This document shows, piece after piece, positions 48,301 to 60,600 of a stretch of 64,000 bases of DNA. The first letter of the stretch is position 1; the number at the start of each line of letters is the position of its first letter. Origin of the DNA: Calvatia gigantea (taxonomy: Eukaryota > Basidiomycota > Agaricomycetes > Agaricales > Lycoperdaceae); NCBI GenBank assembly GCA_025093985.1, contig JACAAK010000008.1, forward strand, positions 620,001 through 684,000, read 5' to 3'. Both the position numbers and the translations under genes were made by a program. The notes beneath the pieces are model-generated. The model did no database searches. It saw only the letters and a list, made by a program, of their open reading frames with translations, and was not told where the DNA came from.

Positions 48301-48412
48301 TTTTTTTGAAAACAGCTACCAACGCGCGTACACTGACGCAAACTTGACGCTATGGAACACACCAAATTATCCAAGTGAATGGCCGAAGAATCGCCTCGAC
48401 GGCGGTTGCTAA
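45399..48412 (+). CDS. Kre6/Skn1-type beta-glucan synthesis protein (GH16-like)
   Basis: MVSLSDSPVPNRAAATSFEA begins a Ser-rich cytosolic N-terminus. A basic HNPDPKRDRKSDKGG and one membrane anchor (GVANLGCLFILVAGMLML) follow, as in type II Kre6. The lumenal domain has LVFSDEFNEEGRSFYPGDDP, NDMEWYDPEQATTKDG, NMHYRSGM, NKFCFTGGLVEASVTLPGS, GLWPAVWAMGNLGRAGYG and the GH16-like catalytic EIDIFEATI. The end is NYPSEWPKNRLDGGC. At least ten introns join in frame, including an 11 nt exon. The family is needed for beta-1,6-glucan in the cell wall and acts in ER/Golgi. The exon between about 45,600 and 45,730 is not fully resolved. Confidence 0.9.
46579..46589 (+). other. 11 nt micro-exon in Kre6-like gene
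   Basis: ATTCAGTCTTG lies between a 67 nt intron (46512-46578, GTGAGC...ACAG) and a 51 nt intron (46590-46640, GTGTGT...GAAG). Only with it does GGM join to IQSW and NKFCFTGG, matching the family consensus. Confidence 0.75.
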
Positions 48413-49042
48413 TTGACCCCCTGCCGGCGCCTCAGTCGCGACATCCTCCCCAACCCGTTTCGTATGTTTCTGCATCTTTTCCGTCAATTTTCGGATGACG
48501 TATGCACCTACCCGACGACCTCTTAATTTTGATACCCACAACTTCTCACCATGCCCAGAATCAGTCATCTATCATGCCCCCATCATCACATTACACACTG
48601 GACAGATTCACATCATTCTCAACTCTCTGGTAGCCACTTGCAACAACACCAACACTGTTTTCTGATTTCCATCTAGCCTGTTATGATATTCATACTATAA
48701 TATAACCTTGATTTCTTCCACGCGGTTCCTGATGGAAAACCCTCCGATACCCTGAATGATGTAAGTTTTTTGATCGTGGGTATCCCTCCATAGCCTCACG
48801 GTTACGGACCAATAAAAGTAATATGGTCTGCTGAGTACCACCACCAACGACTAGCTAGCGCTCTAGCAACTACCATTTCCTCCTTTCCGTCGGTTCGGCC
48901 GCCTCGCCCCCTCCCCTTCTTCCCTTATTTCGTTCCCCGCTGCAGGTCCGCAGGTAGGTTTGATATTCCTCAAGTCTGCTTTACTTTCCCTCGGTTCGTC
49001 GCTCCCTCCTGAACCGCCATAATCCTGACCCCTTTGGCAGCT
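48413..49042. other. Intergenic, pyrimidine-rich before the next start
   Basis: No gene was seen. CT-rich tracts directly upstream of the start at 49043 are typical of basidiomycete promoters. Confidence 0.4.
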
Positions 49043-49628
49043 ATGGGACCTCTAGTCTTTTTATTTATTGTCTATCTTTATGGTGCTGCGCTGGTTACCG
49101 CAGTACCGGTCGCAACAACCGCTCCTTCACCTCAACAAGTGGTGCACAATCCAACATCCCCGGGACTTATCCCTCCTAATGCTACTCCGGACCCCACCCA
49201 GGAGATCACACCCCGAAGTGTTGGAATGGTTACGATACCACAGTTATCCACGCGTCTAGGTCTACCTACGTAAGTTATTCAGGACTTTACCCTTATGGGG
49301 AAACACCACAACCTCCCTGACGCCGAATAGGGGTCCCTCTACATTTACGGAAACCTCAACTACGACAAGCATCGTTCCAAGTAGCACGACAACGCGGACT
49401 TTCAAGGAGCAGAGCATCGTCGCAACAACGACTTCCACTTTTGTGATCAATGAGACAGTGGAAACTACTCTGAACCCACAAACAATAGCTAGTCCTCCAC
49501 CAACACCCTCCGCGGCTCAAGCAAAGGAGAATGGGGCTGTTAGCTCCGTAATATGGGACGGAGGGACTGCCATGCGGTTGAGTTGGACGCCTATCCTGGG
49601 ACTTTTCTTGGTAATAAGCCCCTGGTAA
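49043..49628 (+). CDS. Ser/Thr-rich secreted, possibly GPI-anchored protein
   Basis: MGPLVFLFIVYLYGAALVTA is a clear signal peptide. A Pro/Ser/Thr-rich chain of about 140 residues follows, with one short intron after GLPT (GTAAGT donor at about 49271). The C-terminal hydrophobic tail MRLSWTPILGLFLVISPW suggests GPI attachment. Such proteins are usually heavily O-glycosylated wall components. There is no specific family. It lies between the Kre6-like gene and another similar gene. Confidence 0.6.
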
Positions 49629-50803
49629 CCTTCAAGTGCGTCGTGATAATTCTGCCACTTGTTGAGCTTATTTACTCATCGTTCTATAGTTCTTGGAACC
49701 CCACCCTTTCTTTTCGACCCTCCTCCTGTGCATTGCTGGGACATTGTACGATTATTGTTAGAGGTACACAGGACTAACACGCTTCCATGGAGACATTGTT
49801 TCTTCGTCGTTGTACCGGTGCTACGGACCCAATTCTAGTGACTGATATTACCACAATGTCTATGTGGGGACGACAGCGCGAAATCAAGAACTTCTCAGAA
49901 TACTTCATCCTTGAAATAGCTATTCGTACTATCGCGCTTTTCCGTTGCAATCCGAAGCAACATTTGTGAGCAGATAGCCATCAACTCAGGTACACGTTCT
50001 TGGCGAGATTCAGCCCAATCAATACTCCCAAGGGTTATCTCCTCCAATTTCAGAATCGCCAGGCCGCTGTTTAGCCTTCCGTTATAATCCAACGTCCCTA
50101 ATTCAACACCATTCGGGTGCTATCACCACCACGACCAGTCTGCCAGGGCACAACTGTCAAGGTCCTGTATATAAGTCCCAGTGGTTACCGAGCGACGGTA
50201 GCTCCCCGTGCAGATGCTGTTCGCGTCACGTCTTACTCATTGAGGGGGTTCCTTGGGATCCAAACTCTTGGCTTGAGTGAGTGTCTTCGGCACTCATCGC
50301 AACAACTAATACATCACCCGAGGTTAAAGCCCCGGGAAGATGAATCGGAAGCTGAAGCGCTGACCAACCGTAATTTCCAAGCTTGTAGTACAATGACGTT
50401 TATGAACCAGCTTCACACCGGCACCGGTCACCGGCCACCACAATGACCACCTTTCGGTTCCCCTAAAGTGACTAAAAATAAACCAAGCACTTCGACAGTT
50501 CGACTCGGATAGATTGTGAAACAGTGGCTGGGCCCTCTCACTGATACATCTCTACGCCTCTCCCTAAGAGAGCTTTGTTGCAAAGCTCGAGGCTCAAGCT
50601 TGCGTTCTCATTGTCTAGTACTAATCTGCATCGGCCTTCCGGCGAGGCAACTCTGCGAGGAATATTTGTAACAAGACTGTTAGTGAAACCATACTGGTGT
50701 GGCGTAGCTTATGACGAAGAGCGATCGGGGGCTGGGGGCTTTACCGATATATAAGTGGTTTCCGGGATCCCTACCTACCTTACCCAGACCCACCTCGCTC
50801 ATC
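49629..50803. other. Intergenic, promoter of next gene
   Basis: No gene was seen. A TATA-like TATATAAG at 50748-50755 lies about 50 bp upstream of the next start codon. Confidence 0.45.
50748..50755 (+). promoter_or_regulatory. TATA box of Ser/Thr-rich gene
   Basis: TATATAAG stands 49 bp before the ATG at 50804, a plausible TATA box with a short leader. Confidence 0.5.
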
Positions 50804-51215
50804 ATGAAACTTGTCACTGTTACTACTTATATCACCGCCATCCTCGCTGTGGTTTTCAGTGTCCAAGCTCAGGACACCACCACTACTAGCGCATCTTCCA
50901 CTGAGTAGGTCTGAATCAAACAGCTTACAGTACACTTCTCCTAACGTCTTAATGTGAAGGACATCGTCGACCACCACATCTTCATCCACCACATCTTCCG
51001 AGTCATCCACCACATCCTCATCTACTACAAGTGGAAGTTCCACTACGTCCTCTGCGACTTCTTCAACGACGGGGTCTGCCACCAGCACCTCTCCGACTAC
51101 CTCTCAGACCGTCAGCGCCACCACTACCTCCAACGCTGCGTTACCAACTGGGGTCGCGAGTCCTGAAGGACTAGCTGCTGGGTTGTTGGCTGGTATGGCT
51201 GCGGTTTTGTTGTAA
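50804..51215 (+). CDS. Ser/Thr-repeat surface protein with GPI-like tail
   Basis: The start is chosen at 50804, where MKLVTVTTYITAILAVVFSV and QAQ form a signal peptide. An upstream in-frame ATG would bury it. A 57 nt intron joins TSASSTE to a low-complexity Ser/Thr stretch of about 60 residues. The C-terminus LPTGVASPEGLAAGLLAGM plus AAVLL is a hydrophobic GPI-type tail, ending at TAA 51213. It is probably a small O-glycosylated wall protein. Confidence 0.65.
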
Positions 51216-51447
51216 ACATATTCTGTCATTGCTAGAACTTCCTATTTGTTATCAATCACTACGGGTCATAGACTATCCCCGTGAGGACTAAGGTATAACT
51301 AATCAAGTGTACCATAAGGGCAAGGGATAAAGCAAAAAAATCGATGTAAATCATTTTCCAAAATCTTGCAGCAGGCTGCTACATACTCATCAGCAGCCGG
51401 AAGAAGATTGAGGTCTCACTGAGACTGGGATGAGACTGGTGCTGCGA

Positions 51448-54400
51448 TTAAGACTTGTTCCTGAACTCCACAACCACACAATTATCGTCCTTTTTGGGTT
51501 GAGGTTTCGTCATACCGAAGAGCTAGAAAAGGGGTGGTGAATACTCTTGTGATTTGACTGTGTGCTACTCACGTATTTGATATCCTTGACGCTCAACTTA
51601 CTGAGCTTGACTCCGCTTCCCTCGCCCAAAGCGGCGTCCGACAGGCCTAGGACAGCTGCGGTTAATCAGACGTCGATCTACGTTAAACTAACCCACCCAT
51701 CTTAACATCTTGCAGTTTGAGCATACTGTGACTGCCTTGAGTAAAGAAGGTTTGGGATCTACTCCGAATACGCACCGCTCCTCAATTGTGTCTTCAACAA
51801 CCAAGCGTTTCACGAAGACATCTTTCTCTTGTCCAATACGATGACATCTTGAATTCCCGTGTCCATTTTAGCTACATCATGTATCAGCCGTAGATTAGTA
51901 GTACACACCGATCATAAGCCTGCGACTCGGCCGCAAAGTTCCATGAGAGATCCATACTGTGAAAAAAAGATGTGTAAGCATTGTGGAAATAAAACTTGTG
52001 GTGGCATACTTGATGACGCGGTTTGCGGCCACGAGATTTAAGCTACAGAAAGTCAGCTTAGTCAATCGCAACTTCGTGCCAACGATCATGTTCTCACCCA
52101 ACACTTCCACATTTTGTGCTACCGTGGGGCTCAGGAGTTGGTTGTAAATGCAGTGCCAATGGTGCTCACCTAATCAAGATAACATTCGGTCGACCGGGCT
52201 TTTTGAAGTGGGCTAGCACGTGGTCCCTTGAGGCTTTATCCATCTTACCGTCGAACCTAAGGCTGTCAATCCCATTATGAGAGAACACAATCTCGATAAG
52301 ATCCAGCATGGACGTCCCTTACAACGATGTTGATTAGCATCCAACGATACTTAATCAAGAACCCGATCTCACATTGAGAATAGACGATGGCTTTGTCGCC
52401 TATCACCTCCCATTCTTTCAAAAGTCTGACCATCTCGACCATCTTGGTACTGGGAACCATGTCGTTATTTCCCCGAGACCAGGTCTTCATGGTGGCTGCC
52501 GAAACGCCATTTATGTCACTCTCACCGTCGCCCGCGGCCAACGGTGCTCGGGATGTCGCGTTTGGTCGGAAACGGCTGATTGACTTATTCGGCGTACGAG
52601 CTGTGCTCGTGGCCTCGTCGTCCGAAGATGGTTGATGCTGGTAGTTAGTTAGTAAATGCTCCGGCAATATAAGCCAGTGACGTACAGTCTTCTTTTGGCG
52701 TTTTGGAGACGGTGCGAACGCCGAGAAAGTAGGAAGATCGTCGTCGGAGTCTGAAAGGTCCAAGATATCCTCGGTTGGGGTGGCCTTAGTGAGAGCAGCA
52801 GGAATTTGGGCGGCCTCACGGCTTTTGCGTGCCAGTCTCTTCTTATTTTCTTTCCTTGACCGTATATAACTGCGGAGCTCCTGATCCGTGGGTTCAAACG
52901 CGGCCCATTTGAAGGTCTTCTGGGGTCCAAGGTCGACCATCTTGTCGCAGGTGGGACCTAATGGAGCATGAGCGTGACCTTCGCAAGAGGGTTGCTAACT
53001 TACAGGGCCGCCAGCCCTTGGTTTGGGCAATTTCGTAGGCCTTCTCAACTGCATCGTTTTGTTTTTCGTTACCGAAGCCACTGGGAATCGTAAGTAGTGC
53101 ATCTAACATCTCGGCTCTGGAATGCAACCCACAAGATACCGTCGTGATCGAAAGCGGAGTTCTTGAGATTCAGCGAGCAATCTATGTGTGCGTAAGACTG
53201 TGTAGTGTCTTGTATCCATGGAGAGAACGGACCAAAACATATCTCGTGTCCGCAGCTGAGGATTCGACCATTATCAGGGAGCAACACTTCACAGTGTATC
53301 AGAGCGGCTGGTAGTGGCGTGCTGAGGATATGAACGTACTATCACTACATTTGGGGCACTCGGGGGCCTCGTAGATATCGGCATCCTCATCAAAATCTTC
53401 CCATTCGTTGGCGGCTTTTCGTAACAAGAACCTCGAGAGATAGTTTGAATAAGGAGTACCAGATTACGGAAAAAAAAACAAGATACCGTTGCTTGATCTA
53501 TTTTTAAGTTAGCAACCTCGGACGCACGGGACGATGATGCCGAAACAAACCTCGGCCACTACAGCGGTGCCTATCTCTTTCCTTGCTCTACCCAGCTCCT
53601 TTGCGCACTCATCGGCGAGGAGCACAGTAGGATCAGCAAAGTCTTCGGCTTGCGACTTGAGGAGATTTTCAGGGATTAAGGGCAAGGAGTGTTAAGGAGT
53701 GACGAACGAGGATCAGGTGCGGGTGACAACACAATTGTCTCAATCGTAGAATCATAACCTGCGTCATTTATTATCAACGTACGAGGCTGGAACGCGTCAA
53801 TCTTACTCACCAAAACTATGTGGTGCCTTTCAAAGGGAGAGATTTAACATTGAGGGGTTATCATTTGGGAATATAACTTACGATTTAACAAGGGTGTTAT
53901 TCCTGATAAACCTGTTAATTGTGATCTTGCTCTGCTTTTCAAACGAATCATATATCTGAATGGCAATTGTTGGCGATGTCACAAGTGATAACGTTGCGCT
54001 TACTTCTCGTTCTTCTTCCGAGAATTTGAGTTTGACAAGTTCAATATCCTTGGGTGGTAGTTGTAATATTGGTGCTCCCTCAATTTCCGAATTTTTGGTG
54101 CGCCGCAATAATATAGGCTTAAGGATGGCCTGTGCTCGAGTGCCTACAGAAAATCAGTCATGCATGATTCATGGCCCCCGACCAAATCACATGCCTGCAA
54201 GGAGCGCGTCGTCTGTCTGCACTTTTGCCTGGGATGAGGGGTCTAAATCATGAGTCTCCCACGATAGAAGAGGGAGTTCCGTACAACACGGCGATTGAAG
54301 CTGTCCCAATCATTCCAGGGTCTAAAACGACCAAAGCGTAGCAAACCATACAAATCCGCCCTAAAAAACTCAAGCTACAGGCATTTCTTCAACCAAAGAG

Positions 54401-55941
54401 AAGACCTACAGGGAGTTCGTAACCGGTGTACCGGTCAACATCCACCGGTATTTGGCTCGAACGTAAGCCAGGCATGTACTGGCACGCGTTGACCTGATTG
54501 GGTATAAGTAAAACTTGAAAACGCGCTAGGATATGACGTCGACCTGTTGCGGATAAATTGGGCTTCGTCGGCAATTGCGCGGTAAAACCTGGTACATGCT
54601 AACGGGCCGCTAATGCGAGATGTTAGCTGTGGCCTGCAAGAAAGTCATCCCAAACATGCCCATATTTGGCAAGCCAGTTGTATTCATCATTTGGATCAAC
54701 GTCGGACGGACAATGAAAGTCTGCGAGTAGCGTCTGGTAGGACGTGATCACAATCTGCGGGTACACGGTACAAGGGTCAGCCGTTTTGCGCGGGGCAGAA
54801 GAATAAACTCACATCCTTTGATTTGACTGCCGATGGGGTCTGCGAAAGGCGATCACTGCCTGTTCTTAAAATGATTCTAGGATTCAAACAAACCTTGAGC
54901 TTATCCTTGCCGTGATGTATGTGTACCGAAAACAAGCCATTTGTTTTAGCTTCGATTTCATCTTTCCACTAGTATCGCTTTTAGTCAGCCAAATAAAACC
55001 GACAGGAGCGGTCTTTCTACCTACCTGTTGAAGCAGAGCGGCTGGGACAACGATGAGAGTTGTTCGGTACTCGCCATCGTCCTCGGGCATATTCTTGACC
55101 ATGGTGGCGATCATTTGCACGGTTTTTCCTTTATTAGAAGATGAGCCTTCACTTCAGCGGGGGGGTGTAGGGGGTTACCAAGGCCCATGTCGTCCCTAAA
55201 GCCTTTCAGAACCGACCAAAGGAGCTAGAATAAAGGACTCACGCGAGTATTCCACCACGGTGTGGCCCTCCTTCTTGTTCCAACATCCTACGAACAAACA
55301 ATTTTAGAACATATTTAGTAACTATCTGGGATGATGTTCATTACCATGCAACCCCGATAGCTTGGTGAGGCAGCAACCGGACCTCAAGTCCAGGCAGATA
55401 GTCCGATTTACTGAAATAGACTTCAACGTATGTATCAGGTGCAGTAAACCTAGTTATTACCTTTGAAGGCCAAGGCTATCCAAAGCGGTCCTGACAGTGA
55501 GGCCATGGTTTCCGTTGTCAATGGCCTTTGTAACAAACTCGGCGAGCCTGAGTTTAAGAGTCAGAAGAGATACGCTCAAAATGCGTCTAATGTACCTTTC
55601 CTCCTGGTCGGCTCCGCCAATGTCTATTTTCTTCAAAGGGACTTCCTCATCATAACGCAGGCGGAAATCACCCGGACGCGGCAAATGGGTCGACGGAAGT
55701 CGCTGTGGCGGTTTCACGTCCAACACTAGGAGAATTCAGTGCCATACCATAAGGAAACTTAGTCTGACGCACTATCAAAAAGGACTTGGGGATCGAACGA
55801 GGTATCCGGCGATGAAGAAAGGGGTTGTTGGGATTGGACGTGAGGGAAATCATCCTGAGTATCGGTATCAAGTCCTGCAAGGAGTGATTTGTCAAGTGCG
55901 TCAAGGAGGCTTGAACGTCCGGCGAGTTGGTTACTCGACAT
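51448..55941 (-). CDS. SNF2-family ATPase with RING finger (Rad5/Rad16/Uls1-like)
   Basis: The start MSSNQLAGRSSLLDALDKSL leads to RLLPHQAIGVAW and MLEQEGG. After a 17 nt exon carrying DDMGLG, GKTVQMIATMVKNMP completes motif I. TLIVVPAALLQQ follows. RRTKNSEIEGAPILQLPPKD and IYDSFEKQSK precede a RING with CPKC, RILSCGHEIC and CPTCDKMVDLG. A disordered acidic region with DLSDSDDDLPTF follows. The second lobe has IVYSQC, MLDLIEIVFSHNG, LRFDGKMDKASRDHVLAHF and VILISL, and an ERMLKLQ-type end. The C-terminus KPQPKKDDNCVVVEF stops at TAA 51448. RING insertion between helicase lobes marks Rad5/Rad16/Uls1 enzymes, which act on chromatin, DNA repair or SUMO-ubiquitin pathways. No frameshift was found at the boundaries I checked. 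Confidence 0.85.
55179..55195 (-). other. 17 nt micro-exon encoding part of motif I
   Basis: The exon GGACGACATGGGCCTTG sits between introns of 47 nt (55196-55242) and 50 nt (55129-55178). It joins GGILA to DDMGLG and GKTVQ, the SNF2 P-loop. Confidence 0.72.
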
Positions 55942-56899
55942 TATGATGAAGAGATGATAGACGCGTCTAAAGTGGAAGGGTTGACAGCCTGCAACAAGCT
56001 TGTCATTAACAGAATTCGTACAAATAGAGCCAAATAATTCATTAACGCGCCAAGAAGAGGCGTTTGGAACGTGACTTCTACCCCTCAAGTCTTCAAACAT
56101 CCATGTTCCGGATATCTTCCCCTCTTACAGCATAACCACTGTAACTTAGGAGCCAGAAACCTGACGCAAATATTTTATGTGGTCCTTGAATGTTATCTGG
56201 CTCATTCTCTCATCCGGATTGGTCTAGCTCTATGCTGACTTCGGGATTCTATAAATTCCGTTGCTCTTAACCCTCAGACACAATCGCACAGTCTACCGTC
56301 TCGAGGATCAGAAAGCTAACTCTTAATGGTACTTTGCCTGAACGCTTGTTCGGGGGAACGCGGCCCTGTCCCAAAATCAAGTTACATGCTTTATCATCCT
56401 CTGGCTAAATCCGCTACAAGTGTTTGACCTTGGCCAATACTGGCGCTGGATGTGCAGACGACATTTCTGGGTATAACAAATGCTTTTTAATAACTCCATC
56501 AAACTCCATCGGTTGCTCCTAGTTCGGCGTCCTTCCGATGACCCTACTGGGAAGTCGCAAAAGCAGCAGTTTGGCCTTAGCCCGAGATGTCGGCGCATAA
56601 GCAAGGAGTTATTGTTTCCTCCTTTGAGAGAGGACTGTTTTATGGTCACCTCCGTTGCCTAAGGATTCGCTATCTGCACTAACACCATCTTAACTATAGA
56701 CGAGTCAACCTCTCGCTCTGCGGAGATATCCAAGAAAAAGTGGGCTCCACACATTAGTCTTCATACCAACGCCTATCTCCTTTCCAAACGGACTTCTCCC
56801 CCAGCGTATAAATGCACCTGCTTCACGCTTTCTTCTACATCCCAACAACTTGAGGGATATCAACACCAAAGCCTCTATCGTCAAAGCTTCTTACTCGCC
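55942..56899. promoter_or_regulatory. Divergent intergenic region with TATA box
   Basis: It separates the minus-strand SNF2 gene from the plus-strand expansin-like gene. TATAAA at 56807-56812 is about 88 bp before the latter's ATG. No gene was seen. Confidence 0.5.
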
Positions 56900-57420
56900 A
56901 TGCAGTTCTCCAACACCCTTCTTGCCTTTCATCTTCACGTCTGCTGGTTTATTCGGCTCTGTCCATGCTTTCAGAGGCGATGGTATGTGCCATCAATTCA
57001 GATATCTATGCTGAAGCATTGACCTGTTTCTTCCAGCTACCTTCTATGATCCTGGTGTATGTTCGGTAAAGACATGAACTTTGGCGCCGCTAACTATGCA
57101 ATATCTCCAGCTCGGAGCTTGTGGTCGTACTAACAAAGGTAGTGATCTTGTGGTCGCTCTCAACAGCCCGAAATACGGGAACGGCAGCCGCTGCTTCAAG
57201 AAGATCAACGTTCGCTGTGGGTATCTCGAAAATATCCAGGCTCTGAACCTGTACTCAATCACCCCACTCCATGATAGACAATGGCAAATCTGTTCAAGCC
57301 ACCGTAGTTGACAAATGCCCGGGTTGTGGTCCTAACGATATTGACCTCTCCCCGGCTGCCTTCTCCCGCTTGGCCAACAGGGACCTCGGCCGCATCAAGG
57401 TTGATTGGGAGTTCATCTAA
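56900..57420 (+). CDS. Expansin-like double-psi barrel secreted protein, frameshift in leader
   Basis: The leader reads MQFSNTLLA, then needs loss of one T near 56,930 to continue FIFTSAGLFGSVHAFRGD. Exons then give ATFYDPG, LGACGRTNKGSDLVVALNSP, NGSRCFKKINVRYNGKSVQ, ATVVDKCPGCGPNDIDLSP and a C-terminus RIKVDWEFI. These are RlpA-like/barwin-type double-psi beta-barrel hallmarks, including the conserved HGAC-like GAC, the cysteines and the DLSP aspartate. Such small fungal proteins are secreted and are thought to act on or bind wall polysaccharides, or function as effectors. Length is about 120 residues. The indel in the signal peptide would disable it if real. Confidence 0.8.
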
Positions 57421-57688
57421 AGACACCCTTTCGCAGCTGTAGTCACACTTAGATAATAATTCCGACCTCGTAGAACCGTAGCTTGCGTTTGTGAGCATTG
57501 TATTCGTTTCATTCTGCACCAAATATTGAGTATCTGAGACCAAGTTTCTGTAGGAATATAATATTTAAAGATACATAAAAGCAAGTCCGCACAACAATCT
57601 CCGTCGTCAAGAACAGTCACAAGAAACACAATCAACATCCTATACAACTTCCTGCCATCCTCAGTTGTATTTTGGGCCATACATGAAA
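57421..57688. other. Convergent intergenic region
   Basis: This is a 3' region between two convergent genes. No coding or structural signal was seen. Confidence 0.4.
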
Positions 57689-60600
57689 TCAAAGACTTCC
57701 AGGCACAGTTCCCTTTAACTTAGAATCACGGCTGCTAGCACCAATGGTCACACCAATAGATCCTTTTGGCCTCCTCCATCCTTGTGCGCCCGCATCCCAA
57801 ACACTCAGATCATACCTCGACAATTTCAACGTCACTGATGCGCTTTGACCAGGCTTGATCGCGTCGGTTACGTCGAACCCACGCAATACAAGAGGGGGTT
57901 CGCCCGACGATTGGGGGAAGTTGACATACAGCTGAGGAGTTTCCGAACCCACGACGCCACCTGTGTTCTTGACTGTGAAGGACACTTCGTATGCGGGGCG
58001 ATGGAGCCTGATGAGGAGCATAAGGTCGAGCGCCTGTAGCAATTTATTTACGGTACCCACCAGCCTGCGGTAGAACCTCCTTCCACGTTCGGGCTCGCTT
58101 CACCGCGATCCCAACGACGCGCTGTGGCAACATCACCCCCAGTAGTCGAGACTTTCCGAATGGACAATCTGGAGTATTCAAACTTGGTATAACTCAACCC
58201 GAAACCGAACTCGTATCGGGGTGTGATGTTGTTCTATAACATGGGGTGATAAGGATACGCGGTTCTAACAACACAACGACATGACTCACAGCATCGAAGT
58301 GTCTGTAATCAATATTTAGGCCTTCAGTGTATGGGATTGAAATGACCTGTGGAATGCCGTCTCCAGTGATGATTTGAGCAGAATAATCTTCAATACGTTT
58401 GGCGATGGTATACGGAAGCCTTCCGGAAGGATTGTAGTCGCCGTATAGCACATCAGCCAATGAATTTCCAGCCTCTTGTCCAGGTGCACCAGCCCAGACG
58501 ACCTATACAATAATTAGTTGTTGAATCAAGCCCGAAACCAGACGGACGAACAGCGGTGACATTGGGATGATCAACCCAAGGCTCCAGAATCAAGGGACCA
58601 ACGCTGTGAACGACGACAATTGTGTTGTCATTTTGAGCAGCGACCGCTTGGACAAGGGCATCGCCACCATGCCAAGCAGTCAAATTTTTCCTTTAATTTG
58701 AGAAGCCTTCAGTACGTCGAGTCATATACCCATCTGGCTAGGCTCACCTGTCACCGTTGTTACCATCAACAGAGATATATCCCTCTCCAGAGTCGGCAGC
58801 AATGAAAACGAGAGCGGCACTCTTCTTCCTTGCGACATTCCCAGCTCTTGGGAGATTGAAATCATCTAAGAACCAGAAGACACTGGTATGATCTTGGCGG
58901 GCGCGTCGTTGAATTGCGTCCAAGGGCTACATGAAAAGCTTCCGGTGAGAAAAGAACCGCGGTAAGACTTTCAGAAGCCACATACAGTAACAAGGTATGT
59001 CATGTTGGCGGTTCCAGAACCCCACCCCATAGCAAGCACCCCGTCCAATCCACCTTGATCACCGAACTGGTTGGGGCCAGCGCGCCCAGGACCAGCGTCA
59101 CTGCCAATAAGGACAAGGCTTCTGGGCTTCTTTAATGGAAGTGCGTTCCGTTTGTTCTTCAAGAGGGTAATGCTTGCTGCTCCAATTTCGCGGACAATTT
59201 TATCATGATTGTCCTGGACATCGATGTGTTCGTTCGTGGCATCGTTGTCGGGCCGGAATGCATCAAAGTTGGTTGGTGGGAAACTGGACGAATCTTGTCG
59301 GAGAAGGTACCATCCGGCAAGAATGCGGGTGGCTGCAAGTACATGTGTTAACATCGGCTACGAGAATCGTGGTGAACAATTCTTACCCATATCATCAACG
59401 CGCGCCTCAGGAATAGTTCCATTCCTGACATAGTCAGTCAGGTTACCTCCGAAATACGAGTTTCCACTGTTGAAGGTGATGTCTCCCGGCATTGTCATCT
59501 AAGAATCATCAGAAATCTTCGAATTCAAGGTGGCGCAGCGGGGACCCTCACATCTAGACCGGTGGCCGCAGATATGGTAGACTCAGTTCTAAATGTAAGT
59601 GAGTTGTGAAGTCCACTTGGCGGGGGAAACCCCTTACGCTTGCCAATCGGACATGATGTCTAGTATTGTGCCCACATGTTCAGCATTCGGCAGACTAAAT
59701 GAGCTCATATGTGGTACTCACACCCTCTGAAGCCATACTCGCGTTTGACGATGTCGTTCATGACTTTGTCATTCTCACATGCATAGGTTCCATTTATGAG
59801 GTCTAACAGGGATTTAGAAAGGCTTTCCGAACAGGGGTCAAGAGACATACTATAGCTGCACATGATACTGGCTGCTCCAGCCATAATGCTTCTCATGAAT
59901 GGATGGGTATAGATTTCATGTTGGGTCCTATCGTCAACGTTCGAACTCGACGTAGTTCGCTTGTGCTCTTGTTCACTTTGGCACCATCAGCCACGGCATT
60001 CCTCTTCCTGATAAGTGCTTACTTGTTCACCAGGTGTTTAGCACAAGCTTGAACGCCACCTTGCTGCATACCGAGAATTGTTTCATATGCTGCCTCTCCC
60101 GCGAGGTAGGGATCAGCGCCAAAACCTTCCCAATTACGACCACCTTCGGCCACCCGTCCCATATTCATCATAGGTCCTAGTGCAACATTGACACCTTTGC
60201 CAACATGTTCTTTACCCATAGCCAAACCACGAGCACGGATCAGGCGTCGATCAAAGGTGGCAGCGGCATTGATGCCAGTAGGGAAGCCTGTAACAAAATC
60301 GGCGTTACGAACACCGAGCGGGGAGTCCTGGACATCATTTCAGCGTATTCAATTTGATTGGAATCAGACACACTGACTTCTAAGCATAGACCAGGCCAAC
60401 CGCGACCCCTAATCGGCTCAATGGAGGGGATGTTACCCTAAGTAACACATGTCACACCCCTTTTCAATCACGCTCCGGAACAAGGGCTTCTTGGACTTAC
60501 CACACAACGCCCGTTTTCCCATCCCACACCAGTGGCAATGCTGACTTTTTCCTCCAGTGAAAAGGCAGCAATCTTGGCAAATTATCAGCAATGACACGTG

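Noticed and set aside
50780..51088. Asp/Val/Glu-rich minus-strand frame
   Set aside because: It is the exact shadow of the Ser/Thr repeat in the plus-strand surface protein gene.
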